A stretch of 21,466 nt of DNA, taken from the NCBI GenBank assembly GCA_964542665.1, contig CAZIUF010000016.1, forward strand, positions 1 to 21,466, written 5' to 3'. This DNA is from JAGOLU01 sp964542665 (GTDB lineage: Bacteria > Patescibacteriota > Microgenomatia > UBA1406 > GWC2-37-13). The translations under genes were made by a program, and so were the position numbers. The notes beneath the pieces were generated by a model that saw nothing but the letters and a program-made list of their open reading frames with translations, made no database searches and had not been told where the DNA came from. Numbering within the stretch: position 1 is the first letter of the stretch; every line of letters starts with the position of its first letter. Below are positions 7,692-15,809 of the stretch, piece by piece.

Positions 7692-9092
7692 ATGCGCACA
7701 TATTTTAACCCGAAAATCTTTGTGAGATATTTACGTTTTCTCCCCTACGTATTCTCTTTCGTTTTTGCCATCGTTGGAAGCATAGTATCGATACTTCGCT
7801 ATTACCAATTTGAGGCAGGATACTATGATTTTGGTATCTTTGACCGAACGCTCTGGTTGCTGTCTCGATTTCAGATGCCTGTCATCGATCATTTTGTCTT
7901 GACCGGGCGCCCCATCTTTGCCGATCATTTATATCCAAGTCTTCTCATCATGGCTCCACTCTATTGGTTCACTGACATGCGCACTATTTGGTTGATCGTC
8001 CAAGCTAGCTTTGCAGCACTTTCTGGTTTAGTGTTGTATGCAACGGCAAAACATGTCTTAAAGCGAGAAGTTCCAGCAATCGCAGTCATGGTAACCTACT
8101 ATTGTTTTGTAGGACTGCAGAATGCCATCATAACTGAGTTCCATGAGCTAACACTTATGACCTTGCCCTTAAGCATATTGATATATGCAGCGGTAAGAGA
8201 AAATAGAAAACTATTCCTATTTAGTTTCATCTGGGCGCTTGGTTTTAAAGAAAGCACGTTTATGACGCTTAGTCCATTGATGCTTTTTGTTATGATCCGC
8301 TCACCACATCTGAGACGACTAGCAATGTTGTGTGGTGTCATTGCTGTTGCTTGGGCAGCCATTGCTATATATTGGATAATCCCCTCATTTTCTCCTCAGG
8401 GCTACATCTACGCACCGACACTCCCACATAGTTTATTGGGTATTGTAATGAAATTAGGTGACAGCCATCTAAAGCTCAGCACTTTGGTTACGAGTTCGTT
8501 GAGTTTTGGATTTACAAACATCGCAACACCAACATTGTGGCCAACTTACTTATTGCATTATCTGGCAAGGTTTACGAGCGAGTCAACTACTCGTCATGAT
8601 CTTGGTCTTCATTACAACGCAGAAGTATCTCCAGTATATGCACTTTCGATGATACTTTTCTTAAATCGTTTGAAGAAAAGATGGTTGGTGCTCGTTTCAA
8701 TTGTCATCATGGTCTTGGCAATCGGTTTAATGAGATTTAAGACTCATGGCCCATTACTACTTTCAATAAATCATGCATTTTACACTCACACCAAGGTATT
8801 TGACTATCTTGAACAAGCAATCGCAACAGTTCCAGCAAATGCCAATGTTCTCGCACACAACAATCTTGCTGTTCGATTTACCCACCACAAGGATGTTCGC
8901 ATACTCAGGTCAATAGACCAGTTCGCTTGGGCTGACTATATCGTCATCGACACGCGTGAAGGGCAAAATATCAATAACTTTCTAGGGATAATCAACTATG
9001 ACATTCGTCCAATTGATTGGGCCTTGCAAAAATCAAAAACACATCATCTATTTAAAGAGTTTCAAACTGCAAAGGTATATAAACGAACTTGA
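7692..9092 (+). CDS. DUF2079 family polytopic membrane protein (GT-C-like)
   Basis: The 466-residue protein has about ten hydrophobic segments. DUF2079 hallmarks are visible: GYYDFGIFDRTLW after the first transmembrane segment (acidic residues 46 and 51), then FADHLYP, FHELTLMTLPLS and GFKESTF. Members resemble GT-C glycosyltransferases in topology, with acidic and His residues in the first extracytoplasmic loop. By analogy it may use a polyprenyl-linked sugar, but no reaction is established from sequence. The C-terminal 110 residues form a soluble domain. It is transcribed alone, divergent from the RmlC-like gene and upstream of the large glycan block, which supports a surface-glycan role. 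Confidence 0.85.
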   Translation: MRTYFNPKIFVRYLRFLPYVFSFVFAIVGSIVSILRYYQFEAGYYDFGIFDRTLWLLSRFQMPVIDHFVLTGRPIFADHLYPSLLIMAPLYWFTDMRTIWLIVQASFAALSGLVLYATAKHVLKREVPAIAVMVTYYCFVGLQNAIITEFHELTLMTLPLSILIYAAVRENRKLFLFSFIWALGFKESTFMTLSPLMLFVMIRSPHLRRLAMLCGVIAVAWAAIAIYWIIPSFSPQGYIYAPTLPHSLLGIVMKLGDSHLKLSTLVTSSLSFGFTNIATPTLWPTYLLHYLARFTSESTTRHDLGLHYNAEVSPVYALSMILFLNRLKKRWLVLVSIVIMVLAIGLMRFKTHGPLLLSINHAFYTHTKVFDYLEQAIATVPANANVLAHNNLAVRFTHHKDVRILRSIDQFAWADYIVIDTREGQNINNFLGIINYDIRPIDWALQKSKTHHLFKEFQTAKVYKRT

Positions 9093-9159
9093 TGCAGATT
9101 GTTGAATGTAGTGCTACGCTCTATCACAACTTAAGGCCTTCAAATAGTACGCGTATGTG

Positions 9160-9231
9160 TGCCGCCGGGGAGAATCGAACTCCCGACCCAACGCTTATGA
9201 AACGTTTGCTCTACCACTGAGCTACCGCGGC
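9160..9231 (-). tRNA. tRNA with anticodon CAT (probably elongator tRNA-Met)
   Basis: The minus strand folds as a 72-nt tRNA: acceptor GCCGCGG/CGGCGGC, T8-A9, D stem GCTC/GAGC with a 7-nt loop, anticodon stem AACGT/GCGTT with loop TTCATAA (anticodon CAT), 5-nt variable region and T arm GGGAG-TTCGATT-CTCCC. The discriminator is A and the CCA end is not encoded. The acceptor stem has a G6-G67 mismatch. It lacks the GGG/CCC anticodon stem and the unpaired position 1 of an initiator. The A27-U43 pair favours elongator Met, but tRNA-Ile2 (CAT, lysidine-modified) is not excluded. Confidence 0.9.
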
Positions 9232-9249
9232 TGATATTCTCGAGGTAAA

Positions 9250-9279
9250 TATATACGATATTTCACCCAAATACCTCAA
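9250..9279 (-). promoter_or_regulatory. Possible promoter of the CAT tRNA
   Basis: On the minus strand TTGAGG (9274-9279) is followed by 18 nt and TATATA (9250-9255), ending 18 nt before the tRNA 5' end. Matches are moderate in an AT-rich region. Confidence 0.35.
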
Positions 9280-9287
9280 TTTTTGAG

Positions 9288-9293
9288 TACAAT
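9288..9293 (+). promoter_or_regulatory. -10 box of the GT2 gene, start-proximal
   Basis: TACAAT ends 10 nt before ATG 9304. A -10 here overlaps the longer TTG-start reading frame (9283) and so supports ATG 9304. No good -35 is visible. Confidence 0.4.
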
Positions 9294-9303
9294 ACATTAT
9301 AAC

Positions 9304-10263
9304 ATGAGCTCCACCCTACTCTCCTTCAACATGGTGTCATATAACACCCATGATTTGACTGTTCAGGCAGTTCGCAGTCTCGATCGCAGTATACGTAAAT
9401 CCTGGATTTCACCTACTCCTGCAGCAGATATTGAGCTTATCTTGGTTGATAATGCATCAAGTGATAATACGGTGTCAGAAATTCAAAGAATAGTTCCAGA
9501 ACTCTGCTTTCCCGTCAAAATTATTTCACTCAAAGAAAATGTAGGTTTTGGTCGAGGACACAATCTTGCCGCAAAGGAATCTAAGGGTGAGTATCTACTT
9601 CTTCTCAATACAGATACCATCGCACTTCAAGATGCTGTCTCAAAGCTCTTTGTTTACTATCTTTCGTACAACCCACCAAATACATTCCAAACATCATTTC
9701 GGTATGCAAATGACGGCGTGAAAATGCACTTTATGGGGCCAAAGCTTCTCAATGAGGACATGTCACCTCAGACATCTTGTGGTCCATACTATAGTCTTGG
9801 CGTCATTTTTGCTGCCCTCTATCTTAAGGGGGATTATTGGGGACTCACTCGTTCCTCGCCCAAAGTATCCACGCAGGTGGACTGGGTTTCAGGAGCTGCA
9901 ATCATGTGTAAAAGGGAATATTTTGAGAAATTAGGAGGTTTCGATGAGGGTATTTTCATGTACATGGAAGAAATCGAGCTCCTCCACCGGGCAAAGTTAA
10001 AGGGCATGACGACATGGTTTTATCCTGATGCACAGTGGGTACATATAGGCTCAGCGTCTAGTAACAAGACCTACCCTATTGTCCAAGTGTATCGTGGTTT
10101 TACGTATCTGTATGGGAAGCATCATAGCAAGCTAGAACAGGCTCTGGTACAATATATACTCAGGTCTAAAGCTAATATAGTTATTGGCCTAGGAAAGCTT
10201 CTCAACAAGCCAAAACTTATTGAAACCTATACACAGGCTCTTAAAGTAATTAGCTCATCATAA
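9304..10263 (+). CDS. GT2 family glycosyltransferase (rhamnosyltransferase-like)
   Basis: The 319-residue cytoplasmic GT-A enzyme would transfer a nucleotide-activated sugar to a lipid-linked glycan. Visible motifs are ILVDNASSDNT (residues about 46-56), ENVGFGRGHNLA, LLLNTDT (the DxD-like metal site near 102-105), DWVSGAAIMCKREYFEKLGGFDEGIFMYMEEIELLHRAKLKG (acceptor-binding and catalytic acidic region) and WVHIGSASS. This pattern is typical of WbbL/RfbF-like rhamnosyltransferases, so a rhamnose donor is possible and would fit the RmlC-like gene, but donor specificity cannot be read from sequence. It heads the glycan block and ends 6 nt before the next gene. ATG 9304 is preferred to TTG 9283. 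Confidence 0.9.
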   Translation: MSSTLLSFNMVSYNTHDLTVQAVRSLDRSIRKSWISPTPAADIELILVDNASSDNTVSEIQRIVPELCFPVKIISLKENVGFGRGHNLAAKESKGEYLLLLNTDTIALQDAVSKLFVYYLSYNPPNTFQTSFRYANDGVKMHFMGPKLLNEDMSPQTSCGPYYSLGVIFAALYLKGDYWGLTRSSPKVSTQVDWVSGAAIMCKREYFEKLGGFDEGIFMYMEEIELLHRAKLKGMTTWFYPDAQWVHIGSASSNKTYPIVQVYRGFTYLYGKHHSKLEQALVQYILRSKANIVIGLGKLLNKPKLIETYTQALKVISSS

Positions 10264-10269
10264 ATATCT

Positions 10270-11919
10270 ATGCACAAACACATCACCCATATTGATCAGC
10301 ACATACTTCGCATTCTCACCCTTTTATTCCTCGTGATCATTCCACTGTATCCCAAATTCCCTCTGATGAGCTTAAATAATACGCATATTTCTATCAGACT
10401 TGAAGATCTTTACGTAGGCTTTATGTCGCTCGTATTTGGCATACAGATCTTGCGCAGAAAAGTTGTGTTTGATCGATTCTTTCTCAAGTATATTTTGATC
10501 TTTTGGGCAGTGTGCATATGTTCTTTTCTACTCAACGCCTTTGTAACCAAAAAGATTACTTTTATGAATCAAGGGCTTTTGCACACGCTTCGCAGAGTTG
10601 AGTATATGATTCCGTTTTTTGTGGCCTATGCTGCCTTTGCTTCTGAGAAGATCATCGACGTAAAAAATACGGCTATCAAACATCTCGACCGATATTTGTA
10701 TTTGGTTCTAACTGTAGTTCTTATTGTCTGTCTATACGCTCTCGGTCAGAAGTCATCTGAGCTGTTCCAGCCAGTAAGGAATATTTTTCAATCGGCTTAC
10801 GAATCAAATACCGGATTTGTGTCAGGGATAGCATACTTTCTATTTAGATTCTTTGATTTCCCTGCTGTACAGACGATGAATGCAGAGTTTGCTAAAGGCG
10901 AGCTTCTCATCCTGACACCATTTGCTCGAGTTTCATCAACATTTGCTGGTCACTATGATCTTGCGGCATATTTGGTTTTCTTTATCCCTTTGCTTGCCGC
11001 TTATATCATACGAGGCACCCATCGTATCAGAAGTGTTGCGACATACTCATTGGCTATTCTTACGCTCATATTTACTGCTTCACGCATATCTTTTGGTGCA
11101 TTTATTGCATCTATCGTGCTATTTGGCGTATATACTCGTAAGTGGAAGCTGCTCATTGGAACAATCTTGCTAACGAGTATCCTCATGTACACAAATAGCG
11201 ACATGACTCAACGATTCAGAGACATGTTTCAGCAACGACAAGTCTTTGAAAATACTCGGACTGGTGAGGAGATAATTAATCAGGACGAAAGTAAACAGGC
11301 ACTTCCTGCTGGCTCTCAGTTCATACGAAGTGGAAAAGGATCAAGTATAACTACCAACTCCAAAGCACTAAATGAATACAAGCAGGAACTTATACGCAAG
11401 GAAATTGACGAGGCACGAAAAGGTGGAAGAGTTATCACTCAACAGGAGGCTGCAGATATCGTTGCAAAAAAATATATTGATGATTTCAAGGATATTGTGG
11501 TGAAGAATGTGGTCGCCGGCGACACATCTCTTGCAACTCGTACACAGGTGGAGTGGCCACGGGCATGGAACGCTTTCTTTAGCAATCCCCTACTTGGAAC
11601 AGGCCCAAGCTCTATCACCGAAAGTACCGATGGAGACTATTTCCGTTGGCTTGGTGAAACGGGACTTCTGGGAGCAGGATTATTCATGTTTATCATCGCT
11701 CACCTATTTATACGTGTATATAGGCACATTCTGAATACGCGATCGCACGATAAATATTTATTCATCGGTATATGTACTGGCATGATTGCCCTTCTCATCA
11801 ACGCCACACTGATCGATGTGTTCGAGGCGTCAAAGGTAGCCTTTACGTTTTGGACTGTGATGGGTCTGGTGATCGCGACAATTAACAAGGAAACTCATCG
11901 GGCAAACACGCTCGTTTAA
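10270..11919 (+). CDS. O-antigen ligase/polymerase-like polytopic membrane protein with a charged loop insertion
   Basis: The 549-residue protein has about 10-12 predicted membrane segments. The segment NPLLGTGPSSITESTDGDYFRWLGETGLLGAGLFMFI near residues 435-475 matches the signature of the WaaL/Wzy_C superfamily, in which the large extracytoplasmic loop precedes NPLxGxG and a conserved acidic or His position. Such proteins polymerise or ligate lipid-linked glycans on the outer face of the membrane. Unusually, residues about 312-416 form a long hydrophilic, Lys/Glu/Gln-rich segment predicted to be helical, inserted just before the signature. The gene follows the GT2 gene by 6 nt. Whether it is a polymerase or a ligase cannot be told from sequence. 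Confidence 0.85.
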   Translation: MHKHITHIDQHILRILTLLFLVIIPLYPKFPLMSLNNTHISIRLEDLYVGFMSLVFGIQILRRKVVFDRFFLKYILIFWAVCICSFLLNAFVTKKITFMNQGLLHTLRRVEYMIPFFVAYAAFASEKIIDVKNTAIKHLDRYLYLVLTVVLIVCLYALGQKSSELFQPVRNIFQSAYESNTGFVSGIAYFLFRFFDFPAVQTMNAEFAKGELLILTPFARVSSTFAGHYDLAAYLVFFIPLLAAYIIRGTHRIRSVATYSLAILTLIFTASRISFGAFIASIVLFGVYTRKWKLLIGTILLTSILMYTNSDMTQRFRDMFQQRQVFENTRTGEEIINQDESKQALPAGSQFIRSGKGSSITTNSKALNEYKQELIRKEIDEARKGGRVITQQEAADIVAKKYIDDFKDIVVKNVVAGDTSLATRTQVEWPRAWNAFFSNPLLGTGPSSITESTDGDYFRWLGETGLLGAGLFMFIIAHLFIRVYRHILNTRSHDKYLFIGICTGMIALLINATLIDVFEASKVAFTFWTVMGLVIATINKETHRANTLV

Positions 11920-11962
11920 CTGTGCTCAACTGAATGTCGTGTTTGATTGCCTCAAAATACAC

Positions 11963-11968
11963 TATACT
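11963..11968 (+). promoter_or_regulatory. -10 box immediately before the GT39-like gene (leaderless start)
   Basis: TATACT ends only 6 nt before ATG 11975, placing the expected transcription start at the A of the ATG. It lies inside the longer frame from 11939 and argues against that start. No -35 is found at 17 nt; TTGATT lies at 14 nt. Confidence 0.45.
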
Positions 11969-11974
11969 CACTTT

Positions 11975-13405
11975 ATGATCACTTTCCTCCGCAAACATTG
12001 GATAGTCATCTTACTCATAGGTTTATGCGTGGTTGTGCGTTTGTACAAATTCAATACACCGCTGATTGAGTATCACAGCTGGCGACAGGCAGATACTGCA
12101 GCTGTGGCACGCAACTATGCACGTGATGGCATCAATCTGCTCGATCCACGCTATGATGATTTTTCTCCCTTACAGTCTGGAATAGCTAATCCTCAGGGCT
12201 ATCGCATGGTTGAGTTTCCTATATATAATGCGCTGATTGCAATATCCTATCGGATATCACCAATGCTTTCGATAGTTGAGTGGGGTCGTGCCTGGAGCAT
12301 CGTGTCAGCATGCATCATACTGTGGTGTTTGTATGGTCTGACAAAACGTGCAGCAAACACGTGGGCAGCTGTCATAGCATCTATCGTATTTTCTGTCTAT
12401 CCTTTCTTCGTGTTCTACACACGGACAGTACTCCCAGAAACATTTGCGTTGGCGCTGATCATGCTGAGTATATATGTTCTCACTGTGCGTATAACGCTTA
12501 CTCGACTTATCATCTCAACCATTTTATTCTCAGCGGCTCTTCTAGTTAAACCTACAACGATATTTTTCGGACTCGTTTACCTTGTGTTGATTTTGAGCAG
12601 CAATCAGCAAGCGCTTCTGCGAAAATTTGTCATAGCAGTTATATGCTTTGTTATGTCAGTCATTCCACTTCTACTCTGGCGACAGTACATTCAAGCATTT
12701 CCCGCAGGCATCCCTGCATCTGCATGGCTATTTACCTCCGTTAATACAGGTGGTTCAGCGGTCAATATATTTTTCCGTCCGGCCTTTTTCCGTTGGATGC
12801 TGTATGAGAGACTGAACCTGCTCATCCTAGGATCTTTTGCCTTGCCACTCGCTGTGGTAGGTGTCCTACGACGATCATCTACTCTAGTGCCTATTTCTAT
12901 GCTTGTATCTTCAGTTGTGTACGTGTGCACTTTCCAAGGTGGCAATGTTCAACATGAGTATTACCAGATTTTGGTTCTTCCAACTATCGCAATGTTCACG
13001 GGTATGGGGGCGTCATTCATGTATGAGCATGCTCACGGTCTCATTGGAAAGATCACTGCAGTTCTGCTTATCGCTGGATTGCTCGTGGGTGGCTGGATAT
13101 TCTCTTGGGAAAAGGTCCATCACTACTATTACTCTTTGAGTGATATTCCTCAATTTGCGACTATTGTACAAACCTTTGTAAAACCTGATGAGAAAATCGT
13201 CGTCGATACGGCAGGCGATACTACTGCTCTGTATGCTTTTGATCGGAAAGGTTCGCCAGGTCTATTTGCGGGCTCTATTGACCTTAAAGCCCAGGGTTAC
13301 TCGTATATTTTCACGTACAACTTAGAGACCGCAAGAAACCTTCAGATTGGGACAACTGCACGAGTCATATCCGCAAGTGATCGATATGTCCTGCTCAAAC
13401 TATGA
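11975..13405 (+). CDS. GT39/ArnT-like membrane glycosyltransferase (GT-C fold)
   Basis: The 476-residue polytopic protein has a first transmembrane helix, then EYHSWRQADTAAVARNYARDG (residues about 32-52), the PMT_2/ArnT first-loop motif in which the acidic residue (Asp40) is the likely catalytic base. Repeated hydrophobic segments follow, then a soluble C-terminal domain of about 100 residues (from about 385). GT-C enzymes transfer a sugar from a polyprenyl phosphate donor on the outer face of the membrane. The longer frame from 11939 adds 12 residues, but the TATACT box falls inside it, so ATG 11975 is preferred. The stop overlaps the next start (ATGA at 13402). The acceptor could be the glycan made by this cluster or a surface protein; neither is shown by sequence. 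Confidence 0.87.
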   Translation: MITFLRKHWIVILLIGLCVVVRLYKFNTPLIEYHSWRQADTAAVARNYARDGINLLDPRYDDFSPLQSGIANPQGYRMVEFPIYNALIAISYRISPMLSIVEWGRAWSIVSACIILWCLYGLTKRAANTWAAVIASIVFSVYPFFVFYTRTVLPETFALALIMLSIYVLTVRITLTRLIISTILFSAALLVKPTTIFFGLVYLVLILSSNQQALLRKFVIAVICFVMSVIPLLLWRQYIQAFPAGIPASAWLFTSVNTGGSAVNIFFRPAFFRWMLYERLNLLILGSFALPLAVVGVLRRSSTLVPISMLVSSVVYVCTFQGGNVQHEYYQILVLPTIAMFTGMGASFMYEHAHGLIGKITAVLLIAGLLVGGWIFSWEKVHHYYYSLSDIPQFATIVQTFVKPDEKIVVDTAGDTTALYAFDRKGSPGLFAGSIDLKAQGYSYIFTYNLETARNLQIGTTARVISASDRYVLLKL

Positions 13406-14619
13406 GAATCTTGATGCTCACACCGTATCTCCCTTACCCTCCCGCATCGGGGGGACAGATACGTACGTACAACCTCCTCAAGCATCTGAGCAAGTCGCAT
13501 GAGGTGCACCTGGTCTGCTTATATAAAAAACCTGAAGAGAAAGATCAAGCAAAGCATCTTGAGCAATATTGTAAAAAGATATATCTATGCAAGCGGCCTG
13601 AAAAACCATGGCAGATCAGCTCAGTACTCAAATCAGTCTTGGGCAGACTCCCATTTCTGATCGTCCGAAACTACTCTGAGGAAGCCGCCAAAACGGTACG
13701 TGAACTGATTAAGAAATACGAGTTTGATGTGATTCATGCAGAAACCTTTTATATCATGCCTCACATCCCAGACACAAAAATACCAATACTCTTGGTTGAG
13801 CAGACGATCGAATATCGAGTCTACAAGCACTTTATCCAATCAAAACCATGGTTTATCCATCATCCGCTCAGACTCGATACGTTTAAGCTGAGATATTGGG
13901 AGCGTCACTTTTGGCGCAAGGCAACACTGGTCGCAGCAGTATCCGAGGCAGATGCAAGCGCGATCAAGATGCTGGCACCTGATGTGAATCCGGTAGTCAT
14001 CCCCAATGGTGCAGGAGATGAGATGTTTGAGCACCAGGCACTGTTTGCACGGTCAGATATGAATGACCGCCTCAAAATACTATTTTTGGGCAATTTCTCA
14101 TGGTTACAAAACAAAGAAGCAGCAGATATCTTGATGAAAAAAATCTATCCTCAACTCGTTAAGCAGATTCCTCATCTGCAAATCGTGATTGCGGGTCAAA
14201 ATATTCCGGATCACTATACATCACTCATCTCAGATCAGATATCTATCGTCGATTTGCAGCACGCTGATACGCAGACGGTCAAAGATCTCTATGCGGCATC
14301 ACACATGTTTGTTGCACCTATATACGGTCCAGGAGGCACGAGGCTCAAGATACTTGCAGCGATGGCCACTCGTATCCCTATCATCACGACCGCAACAGGT
14401 GCTGAGGGACTGTCACTTGAGGATGAAGTATCCTATCTACAAGCACAATCGACTGACGACTTTGTCAAACAGATTGTGAGACTGTCACATGATTCAGAGC
14501 TTCAGAAACGCATCACTGAAACTGCCTATCAACTTGCTCGCGAAAAATATAGCTGGGAAGCTATCACTCGAGACCTGATCGCTGCATATCATCAGATTAC
14601 CAAAAAATCTAGCGTCTAA
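13402..14619 (+). CDS. GT4 family glycosyltransferase
   Basis: The 405-residue GT-B fold enzyme begins MRILMLTPYLPYPPASGGQIRTYNLLKHLS, a donor/acceptor loop typical of GT4 proteins of exopolysaccharide clusters, and continues with FDVIHAETFY, LVAAVSEADASAIKMLAPDVNPVVIPNG and LKILFLGNFSWLQNKEAADIL. The C-terminal domain has PIYGPGGTRLKILAAMATRIPIITT. In most GT4 enzymes this segment carries an E-x7-E pair ending in KxLEAMA; here the second Glu is Ala (KILAAMA) and the first position is Gly. The overall pattern resembles the TIGR03087-like sugar transferases associated with FemAB-containing exopolysaccharide clusters, where this pair is also relaxed. It starts as an ATGA overlap with the GT39-like gene, so the two are probably translationally coupled. 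Confidence 0.88.
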   Translation: MRILMLTPYLPYPPASGGQIRTYNLLKHLSKSHEVHLVCLYKKPEEKDQAKHLEQYCKKIYLCKRPEKPWQISSVLKSVLGRLPFLIVRNYSEEAAKTVRELIKKYEFDVIHAETFYIMPHIPDTKIPILLVEQTIEYRVYKHFIQSKPWFIHHPLRLDTFKLRYWERHFWRKATLVAAVSEADASAIKMLAPDVNPVVIPNGAGDEMFEHQALFARSDMNDRLKILFLGNFSWLQNKEAADILMKKIYPQLVKQIPHLQIVIAGQNIPDHYTSLISDQISIVDLQHADTQTVKDLYAASHMFVAPIYGPGGTRLKILAAMATRIPIITTATGAEGLSLEDEVSYLQAQSTDDFVKQIVRLSHDSELQKRITETAYQLAREKYSWEAITRDLIAAYHQITKKSSV

Positions 14620-14628
14620 GACTATTTC

Positions 14629-14634
14629 TATACA
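14629..14634 (+). promoter_or_regulatory. Possible -10 box of the second GT4 gene
   Basis: TATACA ends 8 nt before ATG 14643 in the 23-nt gap after the previous stop. No -35 match is seen at 17 nt, and the gene could instead be read from upstream. Confidence 0.35.
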
Positions 14635-14642
14635 CATATCCC

Positions 14643-15767
14643 ATGAAGACAAATCAAAAACTACACATCGGAATGGACATTTCACAGATGATGTATGCAG
14701 GCACCGGCGTGTCTCGGTTTACCCGTGGTTTGCTGCAAGAGATACTAAAATCAAAGTCACCTCATCAGTACACGTTCTTTTTTTCTGGACTCAATCTCCG
14801 TCCTGAGCCATCGCTCATCGCTGACATACAGCGTGCAGGGCATGGGTATATCCGTTGGTATATCCCTCCTCGAGCGCTAGCATGGTTATGGAATACGAGA
14901 CCATCAAAACTAGTTAAGTATCTGATACCGGGTCGATTTGATCTGTGGTTTAGCTCAGACTGGACTCAACCCCCTCCTGAAATCGCTCAACATCGTGTCA
15001 CTATCGTTCATGACCTAGTGTTCAAATTATTTCCCAATACAGTTGATCCACTTATACTTGATACTCAAAGGCAAAGACTGCAGCGGGTTATGTCGGAATG
15101 CTCTCTTGTCATCACAGATAGCATCTCAACTGAAAAAGATGTTCATAATATTTATCAAGGCTTTGCTGTAAAAGTTCAAACAATTTACCCCGGCGTATCT
15201 CATGTCCCTGTATCCGATGAAGCTCTTCCGACACAGCTCAGAGCTGGTGAATATTTCTTGGCTGTTGGCAAACTTGAGCCACGAAAGAACTTAACTCGAC
15301 TCATGGAAGCGTTTGATGAGTGGCAGAAGCAAGATATGTCAAGGCATGAACATAATTTGGTGATCGTCGGTCCACGTGGATGGGGCGATACTCCACATCA
15401 CCCAAATGCACATATCATCATCCTTGATCAAGTCAGCGATGCACTGCTCGGTCAGCTCTATCGTCATGCACTGGCACTGGTGATGCCGTCGTTGTATGAA
15501 GGGTTTGGGTATCCGCTCATAGAGGCTATGAGCTGCGAGTGCCCAGTGATTGCAAGTAACACCTCGTCTTTAGCTGAGTTGATAGCTGATGGAGCTGGAT
15601 TGGGAGTAGACCCAACCGAGACAAAATCGATCATAGACGCAATGAACAGAGTATACGGAGATGCTGCGCATCGAGCCACACTGATATCAAACGGTCTCAA
15701 GAAAGCAGAGCAGTTTTCATGGTCAGCATATCTGCGCCAATTGAATAGCGCAATAGACTCACTTTAA
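14643..15767 (+). CDS. GT4 family glycosyltransferase
   Basis: The 374-residue GT-B protein has the N-terminal glycine loop GTGVSRFTRGLL (residues about 20-31), VTIVHDLVFKLFP, SLVITDSISTEKDVHNIY and VQTIYPGVSH ending the N-terminal domain. The C-terminal domain holds LAVGKLEPRKNLTRLMEAF (nucleotide-sugar binding) and PSLYEGFGYPLIEAMSCECPVIASNTSSLAEL, with the complete E-x7-E pair. It belongs to the GT4 branch that makes mannosyl, rhamnosyl or related linkages in surface glycans; donor and acceptor are not determined. It is similar in layout to the next gene (15810), suggesting an old duplication. It lies 23 nt after the preceding GT4 gene, with a weak promoter-like box between. Confidence 0.92.
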   Translation: MKTNQKLHIGMDISQMMYAGTGVSRFTRGLLQEILKSKSPHQYTFFFSGLNLRPEPSLIADIQRAGHGYIRWYIPPRALAWLWNTRPSKLVKYLIPGRFDLWFSSDWTQPPPEIAQHRVTIVHDLVFKLFPNTVDPLILDTQRQRLQRVMSECSLVITDSISTEKDVHNIYQGFAVKVQTIYPGVSHVPVSDEALPTQLRAGEYFLAVGKLEPRKNLTRLMEAFDEWQKQDMSRHEHNLVIVGPRGWGDTPHHPNAHIIILDQVSDALLGQLYRHALALVMPSLYEGFGYPLIEAMSCECPVIASNTSSLAELIADGAGLGVDPTETKSIIDAMNRVYGDAAHRATLISNGLKKAEQFSWSAYLRQLNSAIDSL

Positions 15768-15769
15768 GC

Positions 15770-15798
15770 TTGCGCTCACGTATAGCAGCGGGTACTAT
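15770..15798 (+). promoter_or_regulatory. Sigma70-like promoter of the third GT4 gene
   Basis: TTGCGC (15770-15775), a 17-nt spacer and TACTAT (15793-15798) are followed by 11 nt to ATG 15810. The expected leader is about 4 nt, and there is no Shine-Dalgarno sequence. It begins 3 nt after the preceding stop. Confidence 0.5.
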
Positions 15799-15809
15799 AG
15801 ATACTAAGT

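Noticed and set aside
9134..9141. AAGGCCTT palindrome downstream of the DUF2079 gene as a terminator
   Set aside because: It is only 8 bp with no loop and no T-tract.
11939..11974. Longer start for the GT39-like gene
   Set aside because: TATACT falls within it and the extra 12 residues precede the natural first transmembrane segment.
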